Shown: positions 27,174 to 34,682 of the stretch, piece after piece
Numbering within the stretch: the stretch's first letter is position 1
Layout of the letters: every line of letters begins with the position of its first letter
Origin: Planctomycetota bacterium
Lineage (GTDB): Bacteria > Planctomycetota > Planctomycetia > Pirellulales > Pirellulaceae
DNA: 56,489 nt
Direction: 5' to 3'
Assembly (NCBI GenBank): GCA_024276655.1
Contig: JAJRWU010000101.1
Span: 1 to 56,489, forward strand
Program-made: the position numbers and the translations under genes
Notes under the pieces: generated by a model
Database searches by the model: none
What the model was told of the DNA's origin: nothing
Seen by the model: the letters and a program-made list of their open reading frames with translations, nothing else

Positions 27174-29825
27174 ATGATGACAATCCGCAAGCTGGCCACG
27201 CGTTTTTTGTTGGCGTTTGCCGCGGCCCTGCCGCTGGCGGGAGGTCCTCTCTCGCTCAGGGCCGAAGAACCGGCCGCGGCGCAAACCCCGCCGGTGAAAG
27301 AAGCATCGCTCACGTTTGAAGAGCACATCGCGCCGATTTTCCGCGCCAAGTGCATTGAATGCCATGGCGGAAAGTCTCGCAAGTCGGGGCTCGATTTGCG
27401 CCGCAGATTCACCCTTCTCGAAGGCGGCGATAGCGGACCCGCCTTCGTTTCCGGCCAGCCCGATGAGAGTCTGCTCTGGGAAATGGCGGAGTCGGGCGAA
27501 ATGCCGCCCGAAGGAAAACCGCCGCTGACCGCCCGCGAACTGGACACTCTGAAGAATTGGATCGCCCAAGGCGCGCCGATCAAAGGCAAGTCGGAATCGG
27601 CGTTGGAAGAAGCGGTGGCGGAAATCACGGCCGAAGAACGGCAATTCTGGTCGTTCCTGCCGCCGGTAAAGTCAGCCCTGCCAACCGTTCGCCAACACGA
27701 GCAACTCCGTTCGCCGATCGACGCCTTCTTGTTGGCCAAGTTGGAGAAAACAGGATTCGGCTTCAACCCGACGGCGCCGAAACGCGTGTTGATCCGGCGC
27801 CTGTATTTCGATCTGCTCGGCCTGCCGCCGACGCCGAAACAAATCCAACAGTTTCTCGCCGACCAACAGCCCGACGCATACGAACGTTTGGTCGACCGCG
27901 TTTTGGCGTCGCCCCGCTATGGAGAACGCTGGGGACGGCACTGGCTGGATGTCGCGGGCTACGCCGATTCCGATGGCTACCTGCAAGCCGACCGCCTGCG
28001 GCCGGAAGCCTGGCGATATCGCGACTATGTGATCCAGGCGTTCAACCGCGATAAGCCGTTCGATCAGTTCGTGCTCCAGCAGATCGCCGGCGATGAACTG
28101 GCCGATTGGCGCACGGCTGAAGAGATGACGCCACGGTTGGCCGAGAATTTGGTCGCCACCGGTTTCCTCCGCACCGCGCCGGATCCCACGTATGGAAATT
28201 ACGCCGAACCGCTGGAATGCCACAAAGTGATGGCCGACACCATGCAGATTGTCGGCTCTACGTTCCTGGGTTTGACGATCCAATGTGCGCGGTGTCATTC
28301 CCATAAATTCGATCCGATTTCCCAGGCCGACTATTACCGTTTGCAGGCGGTCTTTCTGGCCTCTTACGATCCCGCCCGCTGGCAGGTGTCGCTGAAAAGA
28401 AGTATTCCGCTGGCGACCGAAGCCGAAGTCGAACGCACGACAAAAACAAACAACGCCATCGCGGCCCGCACCAAGCAGTTGTCGGCCGATGTCGCACAGT
28501 GGATTGATCGCCACCGCGAAAAATTGCTCCATGGCGTGTTGGCCAAGGAGGTCGATCCGCCCACGCGGGCAAAGGTCAAAGCGGCTCTGCTGGTTGACCC
28601 AAAGAAACGCAACGCCGCGCAAAAGAAGCTGGTCGCGGCGCACGCCCCAACCGTTTCCTTGAGCGAGAAAGCCTTGGCGGAGCATTTTCCGGCCTTTCAA
28701 TCGAAATTGGAAAAATTGAAAAACGTCATTGCCGCGGAAAGCTCGCTACGAGAAACCATTGTTCCCGTGCGGGGCTTGCAAGATCTTGACGCCGACCCGC
28801 CGCAAGCCCACATTTTGGTCCGCGGCGATTTCAACAAACCCGGTAAAAAAGTGAAGCCGGGAATTCCCACCGTTCTGGTTCCAGAAAACTACCACTGGAA
28901 ATTACAGCCCGGTAAAAAAACGACGGGCCGCCGCCATGCGCTCGCCGATTGGCTGGTCGACCCGGCGAATCCGCTCACGGCCCGCGTGACGGTCAATCGG
29001 ATTTGGGCCCATCATTTTGGACGCGGCATCGTCAAATCGCTCGATAACTTCGGCAAGTTGGGCGCGCGTCCCACGCATCCCCAATTGTTGGACTGGCTGG
29101 CGGCGGAATTCATCGCCCAGGGCTGGAGCCAGAAAGAGTTGCATCGGCTGATCGTAACGTCGCGCGCCTTCCGCCAAACTTCGGACCTGCGAAGCGGCTT
29201 GCAACAGGTCGATCCTGAAAATGCGTTGTTGGGGCGTTGGTCGCCCCAGCGGCATGAAGGAGAAATCGTGCGAGACACCGTGCTGCATGTTGCGGGGAAG
29301 CTGAACCGTAAAATGTATGGCCGGCCGATTGCGGTCAGCCAGGCGGCGAACAGTTTGGTCACGGTGGCCGATACGCCCTCAGGAAATCGGGCCAGCGTGT
29401 ATGTGATTGTCCGCCGCAGCCAGCCGGTAACCTTAATGGAACTGTTCGACACGCCGCGGATGGAAATCAATTGCACCCAGCGCACCGAGGCGACCGTGGT
29501 CACGCAGTCGCTCTCGATGCTCAACAGCAAGTTCATCGAAGACAACGCCCAAGCGGCGGCTGATCGTATTCTGGCGGAAACCGTAATAGCATCTGCGGGG
29601 AAGGAAGCGGCGGCGGATGGCGGCGAACATAAAGCCGCCCTCTTCACCGCACGCATCAATCTCCTCTACGAACATTTGTTCGCCCGTTTGCCCAGCGATT
29701 CCGAACGTCGTTTCGTGGCGGAGTTCCTAGACGTCGTATCGCCAGAAACATCGTCCGAAAAAGAAGGCTGGATGCAACTCACGTTAGTATTGTTTAACAG
29801 TAACGAGTTTTTATTCGTGCATTGA
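27174..29825 (+). CDS. PSCyt1-DUF1549-DUF1553 cytochrome c-like protein (locus 2)
   Basis: 883 residues. Signal peptide (KLATRFLLAFAAALPLAGG). CIECHGGKS at 60-64, DUF1549 from about 180 to 395 with CARCHSHKFDP at 371-375, and DUF1553 from 575 to 850 (RRHALADWLVDPANPLTARV, HPQLLDWLAAEF, NSKFIEDNA). It lacks the long beta-rich middle module of the locus 1 protein, and instead has a charged helical middle region (NAIAARTKQLSADVAQ). Start codon 27174 or 27177 are adjacent; the first is used. It is followed by DUF1501 in the same direction, with the large hairpin R3 copy 2 between, so this is one operon. Confidence 0.93.
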   Translation: MMTIRKLATRFLLAFAAALPLAGGPLSLRAEEPAAAQTPPVKEASLTFEEHIAPIFRAKCIECHGGKSRKSGLDLRRRFTLLEGGDSGPAFVSGQPDESLLWEMAESGEMPPEGKPPLTARELDTLKNWIAQGAPIKGKSESALEEAVAEITAEERQFWSFLPPVKSALPTVRQHEQLRSPIDAFLLAKLEKTGFGFNPTAPKRVLIRRLYFDLLGLPPTPKQIQQFLADQQPDAYERLVDRVLASPRYGERWGRHWLDVAGYADSDGYLQADRLRPEAWRYRDYVIQAFNRDKPFDQFVLQQIAGDELADWRTAEEMTPRLAENLVATGFLRTAPDPTYGNYAEPLECHKVMADTMQIVGSTFLGLTIQCARCHSHKFDPISQADYYRLQAVFLASYDPARWQVSLKRSIPLATEAEVERTTKTNNAIAARTKQLSADVAQWIDRHREKLLHGVLAKEVDPPTRAKVKAALLVDPKKRNAAQKKLVAAHAPTVSLSEKALAEHFPAFQSKLEKLKNVIAAESSLRETIVPVRGLQDLDADPPQAHILVRGDFNKPGKKVKPGIPTVLVPENYHWKLQPGKKTTGRRHALADWLVDPANPLTARVTVNRIWAHHFGRGIVKSLDNFGKLGARPTHPQLLDWLAAEFIAQGWSQKELHRLIVTSRAFRQTSDLRSGLQQVDPENALLGRWSPQRHEGEIVRDTVLHVAGKLNRKMYGRPIAVSQAANSLVTVADTPSGNRASVYVIVRRSQPVTLMELFDTPRMEINCTQRTEATVVTQSLSMLNSKFIEDNAQAAADRILAETVIASAGKEAAADGGEHKAALFTARINLLYEHLFARLPSDSERRFVAEFLDVVSPETSSEKEGWMQLTLVLFNSNEFLFVH

Positions 29826-29834
29826 AATGTACTT

Positions 29835-29973
29835 CTCACGGATAGCAATGGCTCGTTTAACGGCAAGCCGAAGGCGGCTGCGTTTTTCTGCATGCTCAAA
29901 CGCGCTGCCACAAAACGCAGCCGCCTTCGGCTTGCCGTTAAACGAAAATGTGCCATTTTCAACCGTGAGCGGC
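29835..29973 (+). repeat. Large hairpin element R3, copy 2, with both flanks
   Basis: 34-bp arms at 29853-29886 and 29912-29945, loop 25 nt. The right flank 29946-29973 is the exact reverse complement of the copy 1 left flank. A degenerate left flank (CTCACGG at 29835, AATGGC at 29847) makes the palindrome longer. The loop aligns directly with the copy 1 loop (TCTG..C..TGC.CAAACG). Confidence 0.9.
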
Positions 29974-30010
29974 ATACTGAATCCTTAAGCATTGACCGGA
30001 GAAACCGCTC

Positions 30011-31456
30011 ATGCCGTGTCGTGATTATGATCTGCTCGACCTGCCCAACCTGATTTCCAGGCGAGGGCTTTTCTCGCATGTGGGAACCGGTCTGCTGGGA
30101 ATGGCGCTCGGTTCGCTGTTGGCCGACGACCGGCTCTTGGCGGCATCGGCCGGCAAAACCGCCGCCTCTGGGGGAAAAATCGTCAGCAAGCCGCCCGGTA
30201 AGGCGACCGCCGTCATTCAACTCTTTCAGCATGGCGGTCCTAGTCATGTTGACTTGCTCGACCCCAAGCCGGAACTGAACAAACAAAACGGCAAAGCGCC
30301 TCCGGAATCGTTTTCCGATTTAGTGAAAATCTCGAAACACGGCAACTTGTTGGGCACGCCGTTCAAGTTCCAGCCGGCGGGAGAAAGCGGCGTGGCGTTT
30401 TCTGAAATCTTGCCGCACACGGCCCGCTGCGCCGACGACATTGCCGTCATCCGCTCTATGTTCACCGAGCATAACAACCACGAGCAAGCCTTGTGGATGA
30501 TGCAAACCGGTCGCACGATTTCCGGTCGGCCCACGCTCGGCGCTTGGGTCAATTACGCACTCGGCTCGGAGAACAAAGATCTGCCGGCTTACGTGGTGTT
30601 GCGCAACGACAACCAAATGCCGACCAACGGCATCCAAAATTGGTCGGCCGGTTTTCTTCCGCCCCGATATCAGGGCGTGCATTTTCGCCACCAAGGGCCG
30701 CCGGTGATGCATCTGAAACCCACGCGCGCGGTCGGCTCCCGCATGAGCCGTCTGCGGCTGGAACTGTTGCGAAAGTTGAACGATGAACATCGTCGGGCGC
30801 ACCCCGCGCTCGACGCCGAATTGGAAGCGCGTATCGCGAGTTATGAATTGGCGGCCCGCATGCAGGTTTCCGCCACGCAGGCGTTGGATCTGTCGGCGGA
30901 ATCGAAGGAAACCCAAAAACTATATGGCGTCGATCAGAAGCATACCGACAGCTACGCCCGCCGCTGTCTGATGGCGCGGCGGCTGGTCGAACGCGGCGTG
31001 CGGTTCGTGCAAATTCTCATTCGCGGCCAAATGTGGGACACCCACGCCGATAACGCCAACCGCACCAAGCAGTGCTGCATGGAAACCGACCAACCCACCG
31101 CCGCTCTGCTGCAAGACTTAAAGCGGCGCGGTTTGCTCGATTCGACGCTTGTCGTCTGGGGTGGTGAATTCGGCCGCACTCCAGTCAGCCAGGGCGGCCA
31201 AGGGCGAGATCATCACAAGCAAGGTTTTTCCATGTGGTTGGCCGGCGGCGGCGTGCAGGGCGGGCAAGCCTACGGCGCCACCGACGAACTCGGTTACCAC
31301 GCCGTGGAAAATCGCGTGCAAGTGGCCGACCTGCACGCCACCATTCTGCACCTGCTCGGCCTGGACCACGAACGAACCGTGTTCCATCGCAACGGTCTGG
31401 ATGAACGCCTGACCAGCGTCTACCACGCCAACGTGCTCTCGAAACTCATCGCCTAA
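30011..31456 (+). CDS. DUF1501 protein (locus 2)
   Basis: 481 residues from ATG 30011. N-terminal part: ISRRGLFSHVGTGLLGMALG (Tat-like signal). Body: AVIQLFQHGGPSHVDLLDPK, MWDTHADNANRTKQ, VWGGEFGRTPVSQGGQGRDH, GFSMWLAGGG, and ATILHLLGLDHERTV. These are the DUF1501 positions thought to hold metal ligands. It follows the locus 2 cytochrome gene by 185 bp and shares its operon. As for the others, the reaction is not established. Confidence 0.92.
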   Translation: MPCRDYDLLDLPNLISRRGLFSHVGTGLLGMALGSLLADDRLLAASAGKTAASGGKIVSKPPGKATAVIQLFQHGGPSHVDLLDPKPELNKQNGKAPPESFSDLVKISKHGNLLGTPFKFQPAGESGVAFSEILPHTARCADDIAVIRSMFTEHNNHEQALWMMQTGRTISGRPTLGAWVNYALGSENKDLPAYVVLRNDNQMPTNGIQNWSAGFLPPRYQGVHFRHQGPPVMHLKPTRAVGSRMSRLRLELLRKLNDEHRRAHPALDAELEARIASYELAARMQVSATQALDLSAESKETQKLYGVDQKHTDSYARRCLMARRLVERGVRFVQILIRGQMWDTHADNANRTKQCCMETDQPTAALLQDLKRRGLLDSTLVVWGGEFGRTPVSQGGQGRDHHKQGFSMWLAGGGVQGGQAYGATDELGYHAVENRVQVADLHATILHLLGLDHERTVFHRNGLDERLTSVYHANVLSKLIA

Positions 31457-31475
31457 TGCTCCAGCGTTATTCGCC

Positions 31476-31540
31476 AACCGTTGGAGTTCATGCTTTAGCA
31501 TGTTTCCGTAGGGTTGGAATTCATGCTTTAGCATGTTTTG
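31476..31540. repeat. Short repeat R5, two adjacent copies
   Basis: CCGTTGGAGTTCATGCTTTAGCATG (31479) and GGTTGGAATTCATGCTTTAGCATG (about 31512) are tandem copies in inverse orientation to the others. The core CATGCTTTAGCATG... is a short palindrome. Confidence 0.7.
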
Positions 31541-31704
31541 AAATGCGCTGAGGAAAAAACGCAACCGTTCATGATTTTCACCGGTCGTAAGAACGCGACC
31601 CTCCGTTCTCGCCCGCGTTGACTCCGCGTGACACGAATTGAACAGGAGAGAACAGAGGAAACAGAGAAAAGTGAGGAATCATTCGGTGTTGGCGCTAGGC
31701 GGGA

Positions 31705-31887
31705 TCAATCTGGAAACGCCGTCTTGGAAACGCTGCCCGTCAATTTCAAAACATTAAAGTTGATGATCAACCCCAGCGGAATATCGAGGAGTTCCATCGT
31801 CAAACACCATTCATAAATGGACTCCAGTAAGCCCGGCCCTTTGCCCTTATGAACTTCGATGGCGGAACCAATCATATCGTGCGTCAT
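31705..31887 (-). pseudogene. Internally deleted GxxExxY-family protein
   Basis: The 60-residue frame begins with MTHDMIGSAIEVHKGKGPG, LLESIYEWCLTMELL, which is the start of GxxExxY proteins. It then jumps to IPLGLIINFNVLKLTG, which matches the end of that family (LLINFN). The intervening ~60 residues, which carry the nuclease-like VELK core, are missing, and the frame continues across the join. It is likely a decayed remnant. No partner genes. The remaining sequence 31888-32040 shows no gene. Confidence 0.7.
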
Positions 31888-32040
31888 ACACTGTTTGTGG
31901 AGGGAAACAAATCATGCATCGAAATGCCTTTTATGCGGAGGAAATGAAGAAACGAACAGGATTCTCCGTTCCCTCCTGTGAAATCAAGCCAGCGTAATAA
32001 TCAACGTTCCAACCAAACGCCGTGAACGGCCACGAAAGAA

Positions 32041-32073
32041 AACACGCTGAAGCGTACACTCCAACGGTTCGCC
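32041..32073. repeat. Short repeat R5, copy next to the gene end at 32080
   Basis: AACACGCTGAAGCGTACACTCCAACGGTTCGCC, with a CACGCTGAAGCGT hairpin. It ends 7 bp from the stop codon at 32080. Confidence 0.65.
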
Positions 32074-32079
32074 AACGAT

Positions 32080-32508
32080 TCAGCCGACGCTCCAATCGTC
32101 GTTGAACCAAGCCTCGCGGGCCGCCCGGCGCGGATTGTACACATGGCCCGCGTCGAACTTGTGGGCCGCGAGAAATTTGGTCAACAAATCGAACGGCACG
32201 TGCGCATGCTGGGCCAAGACGTCAACCCGGTCGCTCTGGGCCGACCAATCATGGAGAAGTTTGTTGTCTCGCTCGAACCATTCGTCGAGGTAGGTGGCGT
32301 CGGTTTGGCTAACGACCACAAACGGGCAACGCTGCTGGCAGAGAAAGCCCAATAATTTCGAGGCCAAGTCGCGCGAGCGTTCGGCGTCGCCATGCGTGCT
32401 CGCCGCCGCCACGTTCCACAAGCTGATGAACTGATCGTCATCGAGGCTATCGGCATCCGCCAAAATTTCCAGCTTCTCCAGGCCATCGGCCACGCTATCG
32501 CTTTCCAC
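32080..32508 (-). CDS. Conserved-looking hypothetical protein, acidic
   Basis: 142 residues if it starts at GTG 32508, chosen because AAGGAG lies 5 bp upstream. A longer frame to 32709 adds a low-quality N-terminus (MQPHGAGAQVRKHT). Features: a helical start (VADGLEKLEILADADSLDDD), then HGDAERSRDLASKLLGFLC, PFVVVSQTDATYLDEWFERD, VDVLAQHAHVPFDLL and a final NPRRAAREAWFND. The family was not recognised. No membrane segment or catalytic motif is evident. It is divergent from the DUF6677-like gene. Confidence 0.55.
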   Translation of the reverse strand: MESDSVADGLEKLEILADADSLDDDQFISLWNVAAASTHGDAERSRDLASKLLGFLCQQRCPFVVVSQTDATYLDEWFERDNKLLHDWSAQSDRVDVLAQHAHVPFDLLTKFLAAHKFDAGHVYNPRRAAREAWFNDDWSVG

Positions 32509-32822
32509 GCGTGCTCCTTGTTGTGTTGCTCTTGTTGTGCTGCTCAAAGTATCGAACAAAGCGAGAAAATAGCACGCCTCGGTTTGCAGTGGAATGGGGG
32601 CGCTGCAAACGCGAGCGAATTTGTGGCCGGCGTTCAAATCCCAGCGGGGCCGCGACATCTTGCAAGCTGTGTGCTTGCGCACCTGCGCACCGGCGCCGTG
32701 AGGTTGCACTGGTGTTGATGCTCGGTTTCGCTAAAATATGCAGAACGGGTCGACTAGCTAAAGAAATGGTCTCGCCGACCGAAGAACACAACGGCGTCTG
32801 AATCACAACCAACGAGTCACTC

Positions 32823-33443
32823 ATGGCCAAACCTTCACCGTCGCCCAGCTCCCATGCGACCAGTTCCCATGCGCGAGGCCCTTACGACGACATCGAGATC
32901 GATCTGCGCAATCCGGTGTTGGCGGGCGTTTTCGCGTGGTTGTGGCCTGGAGCGGGGCATTTTTACCAACGCCGGTACGCCAAGGGCTGTTTGTTCATGG
33001 TTTGTGTTCTGTCGACGTTTTTCTATGGACTCGCCTTGGCCGACGGCAAGGGGGTGTATGTCTCGTGGCAAGAAAACGACAAACGTTGGCCATTCGTCGC
33101 CCAATTTGTTTGTCAGGCGGGGGTGGGGCTGCCGGTGCTGCCGGCCGTGATTCAGAATCGACGAGTGCTGGTGGAGGGGCGCGATCCTCTGTGGTCGGGT
33201 TGGATGGCGCCGCCGAACCCGAGAAACAGAGATCGGTTTGGGAAAGATGAACTCGCGCAGTGGCACGAAAAATACAATTCCGCTTTTGAAATGGCGACCC
33301 TCTACACGATGATCGCGGGGTTGTTGAACGTGCTCGCAATTTACGACGCCTACGCAGGGCCCTTCCTGATGCCCGTCGAAGAGGAGTCCGACAAACCGCC
33401 GCCGGAGGATGATTCCGGAAACGGAAATTCAGGACCCTCTTGA
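32823..33443 (+). CDS. DUF6677-like small membrane protein
   Basis: 206 residues. The N-terminal tail is Ser/Pro/His-rich (residues 1-20). Three or four hydrophobic segments follow: NPVLAGVFAWLWPGAGHFYQ (about 30-48), GCLFMVCVLSTFFYGLAL (55-72), FVAQFVCQAGVGLPVLPAV (90-108) and MIAGLLNVLAIYDAYAGP (160-178). The motif WLWPGAGHFYQRRYAKG is the TM2-like signature (W-P-G-xG-xFYxxR) found in DUF6677. The C-terminal tail is acidic. Function unknown. A short membrane-protein gene follows 114 bp downstream on the same strand. Confidence 0.75.
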   Translation: MAKPSPSPSSHATSSHARGPYDDIEIDLRNPVLAGVFAWLWPGAGHFYQRRYAKGCLFMVCVLSTFFYGLALADGKGVYVSWQENDKRWPFVAQFVCQAGVGLPVLPAVIQNRRVLVEGRDPLWSGWMAPPNPRNRDRFGKDELAQWHEKYNSAFEMATLYTMIAGLLNVLAIYDAYAGPFLMPVEEESDKPPPEDDSGNGNSGPS

Positions 33444-33557
33444 TCGCCTCTCTGCTTCCGTTTTTATCAACCTGCTTCGTTCAACCCGCTTCGTTCAATC
33501 AGACCGTGGGCGGGAAGCTTCCGCAGATTTTGCCATTTATCGATCGAGGTGTTTGTC

Positions 33558-33764
33558 ATGAGCGGCCTGTTTTTCGCCGTGTTGGGGCATAACCAACTCT
33601 GGTATATGTTTCCGCTCATCGTCACGATTAGCTTGGTCTATGGGGCCACGCGGCACGAACACCTGCTGCCGATTCTCGACCAATCCGTCCGATTCGGCGC
33701 CTGGATCATCGGCTTCATGCTGATGATTTACTGTGTCTTCGCCACGATTTCATGGTGGACCTAA
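33558..33764 (+). CDS. Small membrane protein
   Basis: 68 residues from ATG 33558, with GAGGTG 8 bp upstream; in-frame GTG 33549 overlaps that site. Two hydrophobic segments: LWYMFPLIVTISLVYG and FGAWIIGFMLMIYCVFATIS, with HEHLLPILDQ between. No known family. It probably sits in the same transcript as the DUF6677-like gene. Confidence 0.7.
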   Translation: MSGLFFAVLGHNQLWYMFPLIVTISLVYGATRHEHLLPILDQSVRFGAWIIGFMLMIYCVFATISWWT

Positions 33765-33851
33765 CCCTCTTCCCTGGCATTGCCTTATTTTCTACGCGAT
33801 GCCTCTTTCTTTGGGCGATTTAGTACGCGTCCGAAATGCACCTACCCAATT

Positions 33852-33887
33852 AAAAGCCCGGCATTTTCAAAATGCCGGGCTTTTTTT
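33852..33887. terminator. Hairpin terminator, type I, with a T run
   Basis: AAAAGCCCGGCATTTTC / AAAATGCCGGGC followed by seven T. It lies 87 bp after the small membrane-protein gene. It is the best intrinsic terminator in the window. Confidence 0.85.
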
Positions 33888-33966
33888 GATCGGCAACCGA
33901 TATCTATTTTTAAGACGCGATATGTGCTCCGGGGTGAATTCTTTCCGGAATAATCGGGAGGCAGCC

Positions 33967-33995
33967 TTGACAGCCAATGTTCTATTTCTATAGAA
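33967..33995 (+). promoter_or_regulatory. Candidate promoter and operator of blaI
   Basis: TTGACA (33967-33972), a 16-bp spacer, then TATAGA (33989-33994). The -10 lies inside a perfect palindrome TTCTATAGAA (33986-33995). A second dyad ATTCC...GGAAT sits at 34003-34018. These are candidate binding sites for a dimeric BlaI-type repressor. The TACA/TGTA operator known for BlaI is not present, so this is inference. Confidence 0.5.
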
Positions 33996-34089
33996 TCAAA
34001 ATATTCCATTCAAGGAATGTGTGTTCGGTCGTCTGGAGCGGCGAACAGAACGCCGTGAAGGAGTCCAGGAACTTTTGGAAGGAAAACCC

Positions 34090-34467
34090 ATGGCCCGCAT
34101 TGCCAGCAAGCATCCCACCGATGGCGAATTGGAAATTCTGCAAGTGCTCTGGGAGCACGGCCCCGCCACGCTGGGTGAAATTTGCGCCGCGCTGCGAAAA
34201 CAGAAGCAAGTCGCGACAACCACCGTGGCCACCGTACTCAAGGTGATGCTTCATAAGGGCCTGGTCCGGCGGCGAAAGACCAACCGGGGTTTTTCCTGGA
34301 CGGCGGCCGTCAACCGCGAGAAAACGGCCAGTGGCATGGTCGGCGCATTGCTCGAACGCGTGTTCGAGGGCTCCGCCCAGCAGTTGGTGGCCCACTTGGT
34401 GGAAGCAGGGAATTTGAGCCCGGCCGAGATGCAAGAAATTCGCACGTTGCTCGAACAGCGGAAATAA
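34090..34467 (+). CDS. BlaI/MecI/CopY-family transcriptional repressor
   Basis: 125 residues from ATG 34090. The winged helix is ASKHPTDGELEILQVLWEHG (helix 1-2), then ALRKQKQVATTTVATVLKVM (recognition helix), then a short wing and a C-terminal dimer helix (VGALLERVFEGSAQQLVAHL). In the family, cleavage by the M56 peptidase BlaR1 relieves repression. The BlaR1-like gene lies 215 bp downstream in the same direction, so this is the expected pair. Typical planctomycete BlaI genes are not linked to beta-lactamase, and none is seen here. Confidence 0.9.
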   Translation: MARIASKHPTDGELEILQVLWEHGPATLGEICAALRKQKQVATTTVATVLKVMLHKGLVRRRKTNRGFSWTAAVNREKTASGMVGALLERVFEGSAQQLVAHLVEAGNLSPAEMQEIRTLLEQRK

Positions 34468-34519
34468 CGACAACATCGAGCCGCCAACGAATAACCGATA
34501 AACGGTGGCAAGGAAGGGA

Positions 34520-34572
34520 AACGGTCGAGTAGAGGAGGGGCGTCATTGACGCTCCTCCTCTACTCGACCGTT
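34520..34572. repeat. 53-bp near-perfect palindrome between blaI and blaR1
   Basis: Two 26-nt arms (34520-34545 and 34547-34572) around a single T. They pair along the whole length except one position, which is G-U if transcribed. There is no T run after it. It lies 52 bp after the blaI stop and 110 bp before the BlaR1 start. Confidence 0.85.
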
Positions 34573-34682
34573 GAAATGTTCACTCGAAAACCGTCTAGAA
34601 ATGTCTGGACTTCCGCCAGCGACGTGTGGAAATGCGATAACAATCCAGCCGACAACTAAAAATCCGTGAACGGTTACGAACC

